Origin: Oscillatoria acuminata PCC 6304
GTDB taxonomy: Bacteria; Cyanobacteriota; Cyanobacteriia; Cyanobacteriales; Laspinemataceae
Assembly (NCBI RefSeq): GCF_000317105.1
Contig: NC_019693.1
Location: 6,511,227 to 6,575,226 of the forward strand
Direction: 5' to 3'
DNA: 64,000 bases
Shown here: piece after piece, positions 52,531 through 61,404 of the stretch
Numbering within the stretch: the stretch's first letter is position 1
How the letters are laid out: each line of letters begins with the position of its first letter
Made by a program: the position numbers and the translations under genes
Notes under the pieces: model-generated
The model's input: the letters and a program-made list of their open reading frames with translations, nothing else
Told to the model about the DNA's origin: nothing
Database searches by the model: none

Positions 52531-53144
52531 TAGAAAATTTGCTCCAAACGACGAAAATCTCGTTCAACTTCCATCCACAGCGATCGATTGTGGGGATCGA
52601 GGGTGAGGGCTTTTTTTAAGTATATTCTAGCTTTGTCTAGGTCTCCGGCAGCGATCGCATGGCGTCCCCAGCGTTGATAGGCGATCGCCTGCCATTGTCG
52701 CACTTCCGGGTCCTGGGGTAGCCGTTGTGCGAGTGCATCGACTAATGCCACGGCGCGAGGGAAGCGTTGCGCTTTTAAAAACCCCTGTAATTGTAAATAC
52801 CCCCGCTGTTTGAGGAGTTGTTCCAGGTCCGTTAACCGAGGATTGTTCCGAAATTCCGGTTCTTTCCGAGTCACTCGGGTTTTGACCGTGGTTTTGGGTG
52901 CAGTGACGGGGGTCGGTGATGGTGAAGGGGTGCTGGGTTGTCTAACTTGGGCAGCAGGTTTGGCAACTTCTAGCAGGCGGTGATAGGCTTGATTAAGCTG
53001 GATAAATTTATCATGCGATCGCCCGTCCCCGGGATTGACGTCGGGATGATATTGCCGCGCCAATACGCGGTACGACGTCTTGACCTCTTCTAGGGTCGCA
53101 CCTACTTTCAAACCTAATACGCTATAGCATTCTTCGATAGTCAT
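52530..53144 (-). CDS. J-domain protein with C-terminal TPR
   Basis: 204 residues from the ATG at 53144 (MTIEECYSVLGLKVGATLEE); a GTG at 53192 is in frame but adds residues ahead of a standard J-domain start. The J domain (5-65) has YRVLARQYHPDVNPGD with HPD. A Pro/Thr-rich linker precedes a C-terminal pair of TPR-like helices (RAVALVDALAQRLPQDPEVR, GDLDKARIYLKKALTLDPHN). It is a type C J protein that recruits Hsp70; the TPR part would select the client. It is common in cyanobacteria. Stop overlaps the next gene's start. Confidence 0.9.
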   Translation of the reverse strand: MTIEECYSVLGLKVGATLEEVKTSYRVLARQYHPDVNPGDGRSHDKFIQLNQAYHRLLEVAKPAAQVRQPSTPSPSPTPVTAPKTTVKTRVTRKEPEFRNNPRLTDLEQLLKQRGYLQLQGFLKAQRFPRAVALVDALAQRLPQDPEVRQWQAIAYQRWGRHAIAAGDLDKARIYLKKALTLDPHNRSLWMEVERDFRRLEQIF

Positions 53145-53293
53145 TCTGATTAAAAATGGCAGAGTCGGATAGAAATTCTGCCATTGTTCCACAAGTTTAG
53201 GATAGTCAGGATATTACCCAATTTGGAGCAAGGATGAGGGGACAAGGATAAAATTTTACCGTTGTCCCCCGAGGAAATCCCTACCCTCGCAGT

Positions 53294-53887
53294 TTAAGGA
53301 CGTTCTTCAATGACGCGATCAATCAAGCCATAGTCTTTGGCTTCTTGTGCGGACATGAAGAAGTCGCGGTCCATGTCTTTCTCAATTTTTTCCAGGCTTT
53401 GATTCGTGCGATTGGCGTAAATTTGGTTAAGCTGACGCCGAATTCTGATGATTTCCCTGGCCTCGATTTCAATATCCGAGGCTTGACCCCTGACTCCGCC
53501 AGAGGGTTGATGGATCATGATTCGGGAGTGGGGGAGTGCCAGCCGTTTGTTGGGTGCTCCAGCCGCTAAGAGGAAGGAACCCATCGACGCCGCTAGACCC
53601 ACGCAAATCGTGACCACATCGGATTTAATGTGCTGCATGGTATCATAAATCGCCATGCCGGAGGTGACGGAACCCCCAGGAGAGTTGATATAGAGAATGA
53701 TATCTTTGCCGGCTTCCTCCGAGTCCAGATAAAGCATGATGGCAATGATTTTATTTGCCAGTTCGTCATCAACTTCGCTACCCAGAAAAATAATGCGTTC
53801 TTGATACAAACGGGTTTCTAGATCAATCCACTGTGTATAAGTATCTCCCGGCAGACGATAGGGAACTTTGGGGTAACCGATAGGCAT
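53294..53887 (-). CDS. clpP3: ATP-dependent Clp protease catalytic subunit ClpP3
   Basis: 197 residues. The Ser-His-Asp triad is complete: Ser101 in GLAASMGS, His126 in MIHQPSGG, Asp175 in [17 protein letters not shown]-type loop is present as [20 protein letters not shown]. In cyanobacteria the active ClpP3 assembles with inactive ClpR into a mixed core served by ClpC, essential for growth; the gene order clpR-clpP3 seen here is diagnostic. The upstream clpR ends 78 bases before this start. Confidence 0.93.
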   Translation of the reverse strand: MPIGYPKVPYRLPGDTYTQWIDLETRLYQERIIFLGSEVDDELANKIIAIMLYLDSEEAGKDIILYINSPGGSVTSGMAIYDTMQHIKSDVVTICVGLAASMGSFLLAAGAPNKRLALPHSRIMIHQPSGGVRGQASDIEIEAREIIRIRRQLNQIYANRTNQSLEKIEKDMDRDFFMSAQEAKDYGLIDRVIEERP

Positions 53888-53964
53888 GATGTGAGACTCC
53901 GATATGGGGTTAAAAAAGCAACAAGTGAGAATTTAGAGTGATCCAAATCTAAACTCTCAGGGGA

Positions 53965-54618
53965 TTAGACGATGGCGGGGACGGGATGGGCTAGGTCTTT
54001 GGCTTCCAATACGCGATCGATGAGGTTGTATTTTACCGCTTCCTCTGGACTCAGATAAAACACCCGATCCATGTCTTTGATAATTTTTTCGGGGGTCTGA
54101 CCTGTATTTTCGGCGAGGATATCGATCATAGTTTTGCGGTTTGCCAAAACTTCCTTGGCTCGAATCTGAATATCGGAGGCTTGACCCCGAGTATAACTCT
54201 TGGGTTGATGCAGCACGATGGTGGCATTGGGTAAACTGGTGCGGCATCCTTTTGTCCCTGCCGAAAGTAGCATCGCTGACATTCCTACTGCCATGCCGAT
54301 ACAGATGGTGTTGACTGGCGGCTTGATGTATTTAATGGTGTCGCAGATGGCAAAGGCTTCGGTTTCAAACGCTACGGGTTGGCCGCTTTCATTTGAGGTG
54401 CCGGTGGAATTGATATAGATGTTGATGGGTTTTTCCGGGTCATCGTACTGCAAATACAGCAGTTGGGAGATGATGAGTTCGGTAACCTTCGGCACTAGGG
54501 GCATCCCCAGATAGACAATTCGCTCCTTGAGCAACAAGGAGGGTAAATCTGGGGGGGGTGTCCGTTGATATCCATCTCCGTAGTAGGGAGATTGAACTGC
54601 CTGTATGGGTGAGTTCAT
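53965..54618 (-). CDS. clpR: Clp protease inactive subunit ClpR
   Basis: 217 residues. It aligns with ClpP, but the catalytic serine is replaced: GMAVGMSAML has Gly112 where ClpP3 has Ser101. His137 (VLHQPKSY) is retained. Additional features of ClpR are the long N-terminus (PYYGDGYQRTPPPDLPSLLL) and the insert STGTSNESGQPVAFETEAFA. ClpR forms the ClpP3/R hetero-ring. Upstream ATG at 54618 follows a 356-base gap with palindromic repeats. Confidence 0.94.
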   Translation of the reverse strand: MNSPIQAVQSPYYGDGYQRTPPPDLPSLLLKERIVYLGMPLVPKVTELIISQLLYLQYDDPEKPINIYINSTGTSNESGQPVAFETEAFAICDTIKYIKPPVNTICIGMAVGMSAMLLSAGTKGCRTSLPNATIVLHQPKSYTRGQASDIQIRAKEVLANRKTMIDILAENTGQTPEKIIKDMDRVFYLSPEEAVKYNLIDRVLEAKDLAHPVPAIV

Positions 54619-54974
54619 GTCAAGTTTTAGCTCGAATTCATGGCGGTTTCTCTATCAATAGTAGCGTGTTGCTGGACGGGGCGCAGGAGTGGATGCTCGA
54701 TTATTGATTCGTAATTTTACGAGTGGGGAGGTTCGGAGTGGGGGCCTGGGTTTTGGGGTGGGGTCTGTTGGGTGTCGGCTTTTGGATTAGGGGTGGGAAT
54801 GAGGAGGGGGTTAGCTAGTGGGGGGGGTTAAAGAGCGGGAAATGATTCAGGACTTCCGCCATTTTTAACATTCACCCATAAATGTAGAGGCGATTCGCGA
54901 ATCGCCTCTACATTTATGATGGGTTTAACGACTGAAGTCGTTACTACGAACGAAGAGAACGACTGAAGGCGTTA
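54619..54974. repeat. Intergenic region with 40-bp perfect palindrome and two CGACTGAAGTCG repeats
   Basis: 54878-54917 is a perfect 40-bp palindrome (ATAAATGTAGAGGCGATTCG then its reverse complement), related to the nested palindrome at 39356. Directly after it, to about 54980, are two AACGACTGAAGTCGTTACTACGAAC-type units, inverted copies of those at 39821-39911; the second overlaps the obgE stop. 54690-54840 is G-rich and empty. Confidence 0.8.
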
Positions 54975-56015
54975 CTACGAACTGAGATTGTGGATGAGGT
55001 CGCGTTCTTCTTTGAGGCGATCGATGGTGGTCCAGATGTCTTGGAGTAGGGGGTCTAGTCCTTGTCGGCTGACGGCGGAGATTTGAAAGATGGGGGTGGT
55101 GGACTGGGAGAGTTCACTTAAGCGAGTGCCGATCGCCTCGATTTCTGCTTCCGTGCGATCGCAAGCATCCATCTTATTTAACGCCACAATTTGGGGCCGA
55201 TTCAGCAAATCCCGCCCATAAGCGGCCAACTCCTGCTGAATCATCTCATAGTCTTCAATCGGATCCGGTGCCGTAATATCCACCAAATGCAACAACACCC
55301 GGGTGCGTTCGATATGGCGTAAGAACTCATGGCCCAAACCGGCCCCTAGATGGGCCCCTTCAATTAATCCGGGAATATCCGCGAATACAGTGCCGTCTCC
55401 ACTGGGTTTTCTGACGACTCCTAAGTTCGGGACCAGGGTCGTAAAGGGATAATCGGCAATTTTGGGACGGGATGCAGAAAGGGCCGAGATTAGGGTAGAT
55501 TTACCGGCATTGGGTTTCCCGACGATGCCGACTTCCGCGAGGAGTTTCAGTTCTAGGCGTAAAAATCGCTGTTCGCCTTCTAATCCCGGTAAGGCATATT
55601 CGGGAGCACGGTTGCTGTTGCTGAGAAAATGTTTGTTGCCGAGTCCACCTTTTCCCCCTGCGGCGACGACTAGGGTTTGTTCGGGTTCAATCAGGTCCCC
55701 GATGACTTCTTCCGTGGTGGCGTCATAAACCATTGTGCCGACGGGGACTTGAACGATGCGATCGCCTCCGGAAGCCCCAGTCCGATTATTGGGACCGCCT
55801 CGTTGTCCGTTTTCTCCTTCAATTCGGCGGTTATATCTAAAATCTAAGAGGGTTTGCAGATGTTCTACAGCCCTGAGAATGACAGAACCTCCCTTGCCAC
55901 CATTGCCTCCAGCAGGGCCACCCGCCGGGACATATTTTTCCCGACGGAAAGCGACGATGCCATCGCCACCCTTGCCACCAGCCACTTCTATTTCTACGCG
56001 ATCGATAAATTGCAT
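54975..56015 (-). CDS. obgE: GTPase Obg
   Basis: 346 residues. The N-terminal glycine-rich Obg fold ([34 protein letters not shown]) is followed by the GTPase domain: P-loop [32 protein letters not shown] and SAVS. It binds the 50S subunit and acts in late ribosome assembly and stress control. The length is short of the forms with an OCT C-terminal domain, as usual in cyanobacteria. Monocistronic by appearance. Confidence 0.95.
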   Translation of the reverse strand: MQFIDRVEIEVAGGKGGDGIVAFRREKYVPAGGPAGGNGGKGGSVILRAVEHLQTLLDFRYNRRIEGENGQRGGPNNRTGASGGDRIVQVPVGTMVYDATTEEVIGDLIEPEQTLVVAAGGKGGLGNKHFLSNSNRAPEYALPGLEGEQRFLRLELKLLAEVGIVGKPNAGKSTLISALSASRPKIADYPFTTLVPNLGVVRKPSGDGTVFADIPGLIEGAHLGAGLGHEFLRHIERTRVLLHLVDITAPDPIEDYEMIQQELAAYGRDLLNRPQIVALNKMDACDRTEAEIEAIGTRLSELSQSTTPIFQISAVSRQGLDPLLQDIWTTIDRLKEERDLIHNLSS

Positions 56016-56106
56016 GATTGTCCTGGGTCCTTTGTCAAAAGTAAGTTCGTTCTACACCCTGAACCCCTCAACAAAGGACTCTGGAGCCATTGGCGAGTGG
56101 TCAGGA

Positions 56107-56826
56107 TTATTGGCAATAGGGGGTGACATCTTCCCCGCACTCATCCGCTAAGTAGGATAAAGCGCGGAAACGTAAACCCACCATTTGCTCATAAAGCGGA
56201 TTGATATGGCACAGGGGGGGAATATGGACCACCTTATTGCCAAATAAATGAATATCTCGTTCAAATGGGCATTGCGGTGGGATCATTTTGCAGAGAAATC
56301 TCGCCAGTCGGGGGTCATGGATTTCCAGATCATCCAGCCAATGGCGCACCGGGGAGAGGGGATCCCCCTGCTGTTTGGGACCCGGGTGCAGACCCACGGC
56401 CCCTTCCCCCTCACCGGAAGCAGTCGCCTCGGAATCGTTGAATTGAGAACTTCTTCCATCCCAGAGGGTATGCCGGAGGGCTTCTAAAACTTTAGAGTTT
56501 TGTCCGAGTGCGTGGCAAAACTCATATAATTTTTCCTCTTCACTGGGGGAATAAACTCCATCAGCTATGGCAACCATAACCGCCGTTCTTAAGAAGTTTT
56601 CGGCAATGATGGGTTCGTTGCCTAAAACTGCCGCTAACTCTTGGGGTTTGATGGGTTGGAGTTCACCCAAGTTAATGGAGGGTTCTAATTCTTCCTGAGT
56701 CAGTTCCGCAATTAAGTCTTTTTCTTCTTGATCGAAGTGACCATCTGCCCAGGCAATCGTTAATAGTCCCCTCAGCCAGACATAAATCTGCTCGGCATTT
56801 AGAGGAGATTGAACAACACCAGTCAT
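56107..56826 (-). CDS. TerB-like plus Mo-dependent nitrogenase C-terminal domain protein
   Basis: 239 residues. The N-terminal half (about 10-125) is a TerB-like helical domain (LRGLLTIAWADGHFDQEEKD, AVMVAIADGVYSPSEEEKLY): the repeated A-D-G-x-[FY] and acidic stretches suit metal binding. After a low-complexity linker the C-terminal 80 residues are the Mo-nitro_C domain (RLARFLCKMIPPQCPFERDI, PPLCHINPLYEQMVGLRFRA, YLADECGEDVTPYC) with conserved cysteines. Despite the name, that domain occurs in many cyanobacteria that lack nitrogenase; its role is unknown. The combination is common in cyanobacteria and no nitrogen-fixation gene is near. Confidence 0.88.
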   Translation of the reverse strand: MTGVVQSPLNAEQIYVWLRGLLTIAWADGHFDQEEKDLIAELTQEELEPSINLGELQPIKPQELAAVLGNEPIIAENFLRTAVMVAIADGVYSPSEEEKLYEFCHALGQNSKVLEALRHTLWDGRSSQFNDSEATASGEGEGAVGLHPGPKQQGDPLSPVRHWLDDLEIHDPRLARFLCKMIPPQCPFERDIHLFGNKVVHIPPLCHINPLYEQMVGLRFRALSYLADECGEDVTPYCQ

Positions 56827-56933
56827 AAACTGTCAACCTGTTGAGTGTAAGTGCTCAATTCTATGGTAACTGCTCTTTTTGGGATGGGGTTGATTCTTTG
56901 GCCCATCTCGGGTGATCTTGATCACCGGGGTTA

Positions 56934-57108
56934 GGGAACTCCAAAAAATAAAATCTCCAAAACGTTCGTTCGTAGTCACGGATTAACGGAGTAGCGGCGT
57001 CAATGTAGGGGCGCAATGCTTGCGCCCCAAGGGCCTGCGCATTGCGCCCCTACAGATACCTTCCTTTCAGTTGAACAGTTGGAGGATTTATATTTTGCAA
57101 TCCCCTTA
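56934..57108. repeat. 175-bp dispersed repeat, copy 2, with inner palindrome
   Basis: Same orientation and structure as 24487-24656. The inner palindrome is 57005-57053, with one imperfect arm (GGGCCTGCGCATTGCGCCCC). The remainder of 56827-57174 has no gene. Confidence 0.75.
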
Positions 57109-57120
57109 GTCAAAAACAAT

Positions 57121-57150
57121 CAGCGGATATCTTTTTGGAGATATCCGCTG
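57121..57150 (-). terminator. Intrinsic terminator of the ycf65 gene
   Basis: Arms 57121-57132 (CAGCGGATATCT) and 57139-57150 are perfect, with a 6-base loop. On the - strand the stem is followed by ATTGTTTTTG. It is 25 bases after the stop of the ribosomal-protein gene. Confidence 0.8.
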
Positions 57151-57174
57151 CCAAAAGTTTGATAACTTAGGGGT

Positions 57175-57474
57175 TCAACTGCTACCTGTAAAGGCCACTT
57201 CGGGAAATTTAGACTGAGCTTCACCCATTGGCTGCCTTCTGCCTTCTTCTTGCCAGTAGTTAATGACTTCAGTGGCTTTGTTGAGCAACTCTACGCGGTC
57301 AGTTTCGGAGATCCAGTGTTTTGCTTCTAACTCATTTTTGAGTTCTTCCCAGGCATCATTCCGAGGCCAGAAGAAGTAACGGGTTAAAGGGCTGGTCCCC
57401 TTACCCACAACTTGATCAACTGCGATGGCGACGTTGTCCTCTAACCAGAGAACTTTTAAAATAAACTTTGACAA
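57175..57474 (-). CDS. ycf65: 30S ribosomal protein PSRP-3 / Ycf65
   Basis: 99 residues. The sequence [71 protein letters not shown] is the plastid/cyanobacterium-specific ribosomal protein PSRP-3. It binds the small subunit and exists only in cyanobacteria and plastids, a marker of the host group. The start is TTG at 57474, preceded by a perfect AAGGAGG with a 5-base gap, so TTG is the true start. Own terminator downstream. Confidence 0.95.
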   Translation of the reverse strand: MSKFILKVLWLEDNVAIAVDQVVGKGTSPLTRYFFWPRNDAWEELKNELEAKHWISETDRVELLNKATEVINYWQEEGRRQPMGEAQSKFPEVAFTGSS

Positions 57475-57709
57475 TCACACCTCCTTGAGGCTTGTGTAAT
57501 CTTCTGGTAATGGTACAACGTTCTATTGTAGCGCATATGTGGGCTATTTTGGCGAGGATTGGAAAAATAAAAGCTCAAATAAAAGCTCAATTTTTACGGG
57601 TCCTACGTTTTCCAATAGGCCAATGTCCAATTATAGCTGATGTTTGAGAAAAGGCGATCGCAATCTTTTGTTTCTTGGGACTATGGATGCTCTAGGGCCT
57701 ATATTCTGA

Positions 57710-57733
57710 ATAACAGCACTTTAATGCTGTTAT
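57710..57733 (+). promoter_or_regulatory. Hairpin just before a ribosome site
   Basis: ATAACAGCA (57710-57718) pairs with TGCTGTTAT (57725-57733), loop 6. It abuts the GGAGGGG ribosome site (57734-57740) of the HAD gene and could modulate its translation or mark its 5' end. Confidence 0.35.
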
Positions 57734-57751
57734 GGAGGGGAGCTATTGACG

Positions 57752-58552
57752 ATGGATACGAACATGACAACGGTGGCGATCGCAGTTTTTGATATTGATG
57801 GGGTGATTCGGGATGTCAGTGGTTCTTACCGCAGGGCGATCGCTGATACGGTGGAACACTTTACCCAAACAGCTTATCGGCCCTCTTCGGCAGACATTGA
57901 TAGACTCAAGTCAGAAGGGGTCTGGAATAATGACTGGGATGCCTCGTTTGAGTTAGTTTGTAGGTATTTCGAGAGTCAGGGTCAAAGTCGCGATCGCCTG
58001 TCGTTGGACTACGAGACTCTGGTGGCGTTTTTTCAATCTCGCTATCGTGGCCCTGACCCAAATACCATGACTGGCTACATTTGTCAAGAGCCATTATTGG
58101 TCAATCCGGCCTATTTAGACAGTTTGACCCAAGGGGGAATTCCCTGGGGATTTTTTAGTGGGGCCATGAGAGCGGAAGCGGCTTATGTCTTAGAAGGTGC
58201 CTTGGGATTAACGGATCCGGTCGTGATTGCGATGGAAGATGCGCCTGGGAAGCCGGACCCGACAGGACTTTTTGCCACCCTCAAGCAATTAGAAACTCGA
58301 TATTCCAATTCTGAGAATGCCCCGGTGGTGTATGTGGGAGATACGGTTGCGGATTTGTACACGGTTACCCAAGCCAAGCAACAGGATCCGAACCGTATCT
58401 GGATTGGGGTGGGGGTTTTGCCGCCTCATGTACAAGAGAGTGAAGAGAGAAAGAACGCCTATACTGCCAGTCTGAAAAAAGCAGGGGCGGCGATCGTTTT
58501 AGGGAATGTTAAGGAGTTGACACCGGCGTTGATTGGGGAGTTGGTCAAGTAA
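57752..58552 (+). CDS. HAD-superfamily hydrolase (TIGR01548-like)
   Basis: 266 residues from the ATG at 57752; a TTG at 57746 and an ATG at 57764 are alternatives, with GGAGGGG at 57734-57740. Motif I VFDIDGVIRDVSGSYR has the DxD nucleophile pair; motif II is FFSGAMRAE; motif III/IV are GKPDPTGL and YVGDTVADLY. The pattern IDGVIRDV...SYRRAI is that of the TIGR01548 phosphatase-like family, frequent in cyanobacteria. Substrate unknown; the histidine-biosynthesis link of some relatives has no support here. Confidence 0.88.
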   Translation: MDTNMTTVAIAVFDIDGVIRDVSGSYRRAIADTVEHFTQTAYRPSSADIDRLKSEGVWNNDWDASFELVCRYFESQGQSRDRLSLDYETLVAFFQSRYRGPDPNTMTGYICQEPLLVNPAYLDSLTQGGIPWGFFSGAMRAEAAYVLEGALGLTDPVVIAMEDAPGKPDPTGLFATLKQLETRYSNSENAPVVYVGDTVADLYTVTQAKQQDPNRIWIGVGVLPPHVQESEERKNAYTASLKKAGAAIVLGNVKELTPALIGELVK

Positions 58553-58570
58553 CGCGGGAGATGGGGGAGA

Positions 58571-58666
58571 CTTACAAGAATAGGTTTTTTACGTTTAGGG
58601 TGATTCTCCGGTCCCCTCCCCTTGGCAAGGGGAGGGGACCGGAAGTAAAAACCCTACTCTTGTAAG
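58571..58666. terminator. Nested long hairpin between convergent genes
   Basis: Outer arms CTTACAAGAATAGG.TTTTTAC (58571) and GTAAAAACCCTACTCTTGTAAG (to 58666) enclose a perfect inner palindrome CCGGTCCCCTCCCCTT / AAGGGGAGGGGACCGG (58608-58642). It lies between the HAD (+) and TPR (-) genes and probably ends transcription both ways. The core is shared with 38713-38894. Confidence 0.65.
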
Positions 58667-58699
58667 CATCCTCCCATCTCCCCCATCCTCCCCATCTCC

Positions 58700-59563
58700 T
58701 CACTCAATCTTAAGAAACTTCTCCAGGGCGCTAACCATTTCTGGGGGCCAACGGCGGGTGTTAGCAACCCAGTCTAAATCTTTGTAGCGGGTGTCTAAAC
58801 CGACGGCGGAAACCCAATTGCTTTCGGCTTCGCCGCGATTTCCTTGGGTCCAGAGGGCGGCGGTGAGGGCGGCGCGCATATCGGCAAATTTGGGATATTT
58901 GCGGAGGATATTTTTCATGGACTGGATGGCGGCTGCTTCTTCCCCGGTTTGGTAGAGGGCGAGGGTGTAATTAGCGCGGGCGAAGGCGTAGTCTGGGGCG
59001 AGTTCACTGGCTTTTTGATAGTTGGCGACTGCTTCAGTCCAATTTCCTCGTCCCGCTTCGGCATTGCCGCGATTATTGTAGGCGGCAGGGTCTTCGGGGT
59101 CGAGTTCGAGGACATGGTTGTAGTCGGCGATCGCATCGTCCCAGCGTTTTAACCCTTCATAGGCAGTGCCGCGATTGAGATAGGGGTCGGGAGCATCGGG
59201 TGCAAGTGCGATCGCCTGATTATAGTCCGCGATCGCCTCTTCGAGTTTATTTAAACTCACCTTGACATTCCCCCGATTACTCCAGGCAGCCGCATTATCC
59301 GGCACCTGTTCTAAAAACTGAGTCCAGTATTTTTCGGCCCCCTCTAAATCCCCGGCATTCATCGCCGCAAAGGCTTGAGTTCCTAGTTCTTCCAGTTGTA
59401 AAATCGCTTCGGTCCCCAGTCCTCGGGTTTCCACTTCCTCAGATTGAGCATAAGCTGGGGTGAAGGTTCCAATCCAAGTGAATAAACAAACTAAACAGAG
59501 CAATGCGATTCTGATTACCTGCCGTTGCCAAGGGTTCGCTGTTGTTCTCAATCGTTTCTCCAT
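58700..59563 (-). CDS. Exported tetratricopeptide-repeat protein
   Basis: 287 residues. It has a signal peptide (basic N-terminus, IALLCLVCLFTWIGTFTP, cleavage after AYA near 39). About five TPR units follow: AFAAMNAGDLEGAEKYWTQF, WSNRGNVKVSLNKLEEAIAD, YLNRGTAYEGLKRWDDAIAD, YNNRGNAEAGRGNWTEAVAN, FARANYTLALYQTGEEAAAI. A C-terminal extension has NWVSAVGLDTRYKDLDWVAN, a motif of related lumenal TPR proteins. It is a periplasmic or thylakoid-lumen scaffold; partner unknown. Conserved cyanobacterial form. Confidence 0.9.
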   Translation of the reverse strand: MEKRLRTTANPWQRQVIRIALLCLVCLFTWIGTFTPAYAQSEEVETRGLGTEAILQLEELGTQAFAAMNAGDLEGAEKYWTQFLEQVPDNAAAWSNRGNVKVSLNKLEEAIADYNQAIALAPDAPDPYLNRGTAYEGLKRWDDAIADYNHVLELDPEDPAAYNNRGNAEAGRGNWTEAVANYQKASELAPDYAFARANYTLALYQTGEEAAAIQSMKNILRKYPKFADMRAALTAALWTQGNRGEAESNWVSAVGLDTRYKDLDWVANTRRWPPEMVSALEKFLKIE

Positions 59564-59635
59564 TGGGTATTGGTAAAAAAAAATTGGATTGATAGGGGAT
59601 GTTAAATCCTGCTTGGGAATCGGACCAATAAAACC

Positions 59636-60748
59636 CTAAATCCTCAAAGACAATTGTTCCGGAGGTGGGTTGTAACCGAAATGCCGCCAAGCGGCTGGGG
59701 TGGCGGTTCTACCTCGATGGGTGCGATTCAAATAGCCGATTTGCAATAAATAAGGCTCATAAACCTCCTCAATGGTTTGAGAATCCTCTCCGGCAGCAGC
59801 AGCGAGGGTTTCTAACCCCACTGGGCCGCCGTTGAAGTTTTCAATCAACATTTTTAATAAACGTTGGTCGGTCCAATCCAGACCGATCGGGTCTACGTTA
59901 AACAATTCTAAGGCTTGATTGGCGACGAAGGCGTTAATATCTCCGCATTCCTTGACTTGGGCGTAGTCGCGCACCCGTTTGAGCAGGCGATTGGCGATCC
60001 GGGGAGTTCCTCTAGAACGACGGGCAATTTCTTCGCATCCATCAGGGGTGATCGGGGTTTGCAGGAGTTCGGCAGTGCGTTGAACGATCGCCGTGAGTTC
60101 ATCCACCTCGTAGAAGCGCAACCGTTGAATCAACCCGAAGCGATCGCGCAGGGGGGAGGAAAGATTGCCAATGCGGGTGGTGGCTCCCACCAGGGTAAAC
60201 CTTTGCAGAGGAATACTCCGAGTTCTGGCACTTTGTCCTTTGCCAATGGTAATATCCACGCGAAAATCTTCCAATGCCGGATAGAGAATTTCTTCACTCA
60301 TCCGACTCAGGCGATGAATTTCATCGATGAACAACACATCCCCAGGTTGCAGATTCACCAGTAACCCGACGATATCTCGGGGGCGTTCTAAAGCAGGGGC
60401 TGAGGTAATTTTACAGCCCACTTTCATTTCACTGGATAAAATTAAAGCCATTGTGGTTTTGCCCAAACCCGGGGGACCATAGAGTAATAAATGATCCAGG
60501 GCTTCCGATCGCGATTGGGCCGCTTTGATGGCAATATCCAGGACTTCTTTCAAATCTTTTTGTCCGATATAATCAGCCAATCGGTGGGGGCGAATGCTTT
60601 CTTCTTGGTGAATGTTGGTTTGTTCTTCTGGAGTGGCTTCGGGTTCCAGGAGTCCAGGGTTTGAAGGATTGTAGGTTGCACCTTTTTCAGCAGTTTTGCG
60701 CTCTTTCTTCGGTGGATCGGTGGGGTTATGGGAAGAGATGATTGCCAT
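59636..60748 (-). CDS. ruvB: Holliday junction branch-migration helicase RuvB
   Basis: 370 residues. Motor of the RuvAB complex that moves Holliday junctions during recombination repair. Motifs: [20 protein letters not shown], Walker [10 protein letters not shown], Walker [10 protein letters not shown], sensor GATTR, arginine-finger region SPLRDRFG, and a winged-helix end ([20 protein letters not shown]). The N-terminal 45 residues are an unstructured cyanobacterial extension. RuvA/RuvC are not in the window. Confidence 0.96.
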   Translation of the reverse strand: MAIISSHNPTDPPKKERKTAEKGATYNPSNPGLLEPEATPEEQTNIHQEESIRPHRLADYIGQKDLKEVLDIAIKAAQSRSEALDHLLLYGPPGLGKTTMALILSSEMKVGCKITSAPALERPRDIVGLLVNLQPGDVLFIDEIHRLSRMSEEILYPALEDFRVDITIGKGQSARTRSIPLQRFTLVGATTRIGNLSSPLRDRFGLIQRLRFYEVDELTAIVQRTAELLQTPITPDGCEEIARRSRGTPRIANRLLKRVRDYAQVKECGDINAFVANQALELFNVDPIGLDWTDQRLLKMLIENFNGGPVGLETLAAAAGEDSQTIEEVYEPYLLQIGYLNRTHRGRTATPAAWRHFGYNPPPEQLSLRI

Positions 60749-60849
60749 GAGTGCCTTTGTTCGTAGACAATAGTGCGAATGTGAATGGTGCGAAGCGCCA
60801 TTTTTAGTCAGGATGCTCCAACAGATTTAAACAGGCTATTTTATGACTT

Positions 60850-61386
60850 ATGACTAATTTATCTTCTTTAACCGTACCGGATTCGGTCAGCTTCGCGGAG
60901 GCGATCGCCCTAACGGAATCGTTCTTAGAGCAAATGGCGACAGGGGCGCTTTCGGAAGCTCAGATTGCTCAGGTAACGGGAAATCTGGTGCGGAGTCAAA
61001 ATGGAGCACGGGGGTTTTTCGTAACCTATTTAAGCGATGAGAGTCCCTTGCCCGACTGCCCCTCTCCAGGAATTTTCCAGGGATTAGGGTCGTCCGAGGA
61101 GATTGTTTCGGAACTGATGGTAAAAAATCTCGCCATGTCTTCCGCAATGGTGATTGCTCACCGCCGTTCTGGGGATGAGACAACGGCCCAAGGATCCGAG
61201 CGAGTGCGCGATCGCAGCACAGTAATCATTCAAACTCTAGCTTTGCCGACGATGCAAGCCAAGATTGCATCGCTGTTAGAAACCATCCGCACTGGAACGG
61301 GAAGTTATCAGTCATTTTTAGAACGCTGGAAATACGATGCTGAACAAAAAGCGGCGATCGCCACGGCGTTGCAAGCTGTTTTATAG
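60850..61386 (+). CDS. Conserved hypothetical protein
   Basis: 178 residues. I recall this kind of protein as a cyanobacterial orphan but cannot assign a family. The N-terminal helix SFAEAIALTESFLEQMATGA, LSEAQIAQVTGNLVRSQNGA, RGFFVTYLSDESPLPD, a central SSEEIVSELMVKNLAMSSAM, then RSTVIIQTLALPTMQAKIAS and SFLERWKYDAEQKAAI are compatible with a soluble alpha/beta protein. No catalytic motif stands out. It is 18 bases upstream of the methyltransferase and on the same strand, so co-transcription is likely. Confidence 0.75.
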   Translation: MTNLSSLTVPDSVSFAEAIALTESFLEQMATGALSEAQIAQVTGNLVRSQNGARGFFVTYLSDESPLPDCPSPGIFQGLGSSEEIVSELMVKNLAMSSAMVIAHRRSGDETTAQGSERVRDRSTVIIQTLALPTMQAKIASLLETIRTGTGSYQSFLERWKYDAEQKAAIATALQAVL

Positions 61387-61404
61387 GAAAAAGCACCTCT
61401 TTTG

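Noticed and set aside
53345-54418. Open frames on + opposite clpP3 and clpR
   Set aside because: Antisense shadows of highly conserved protease genes.
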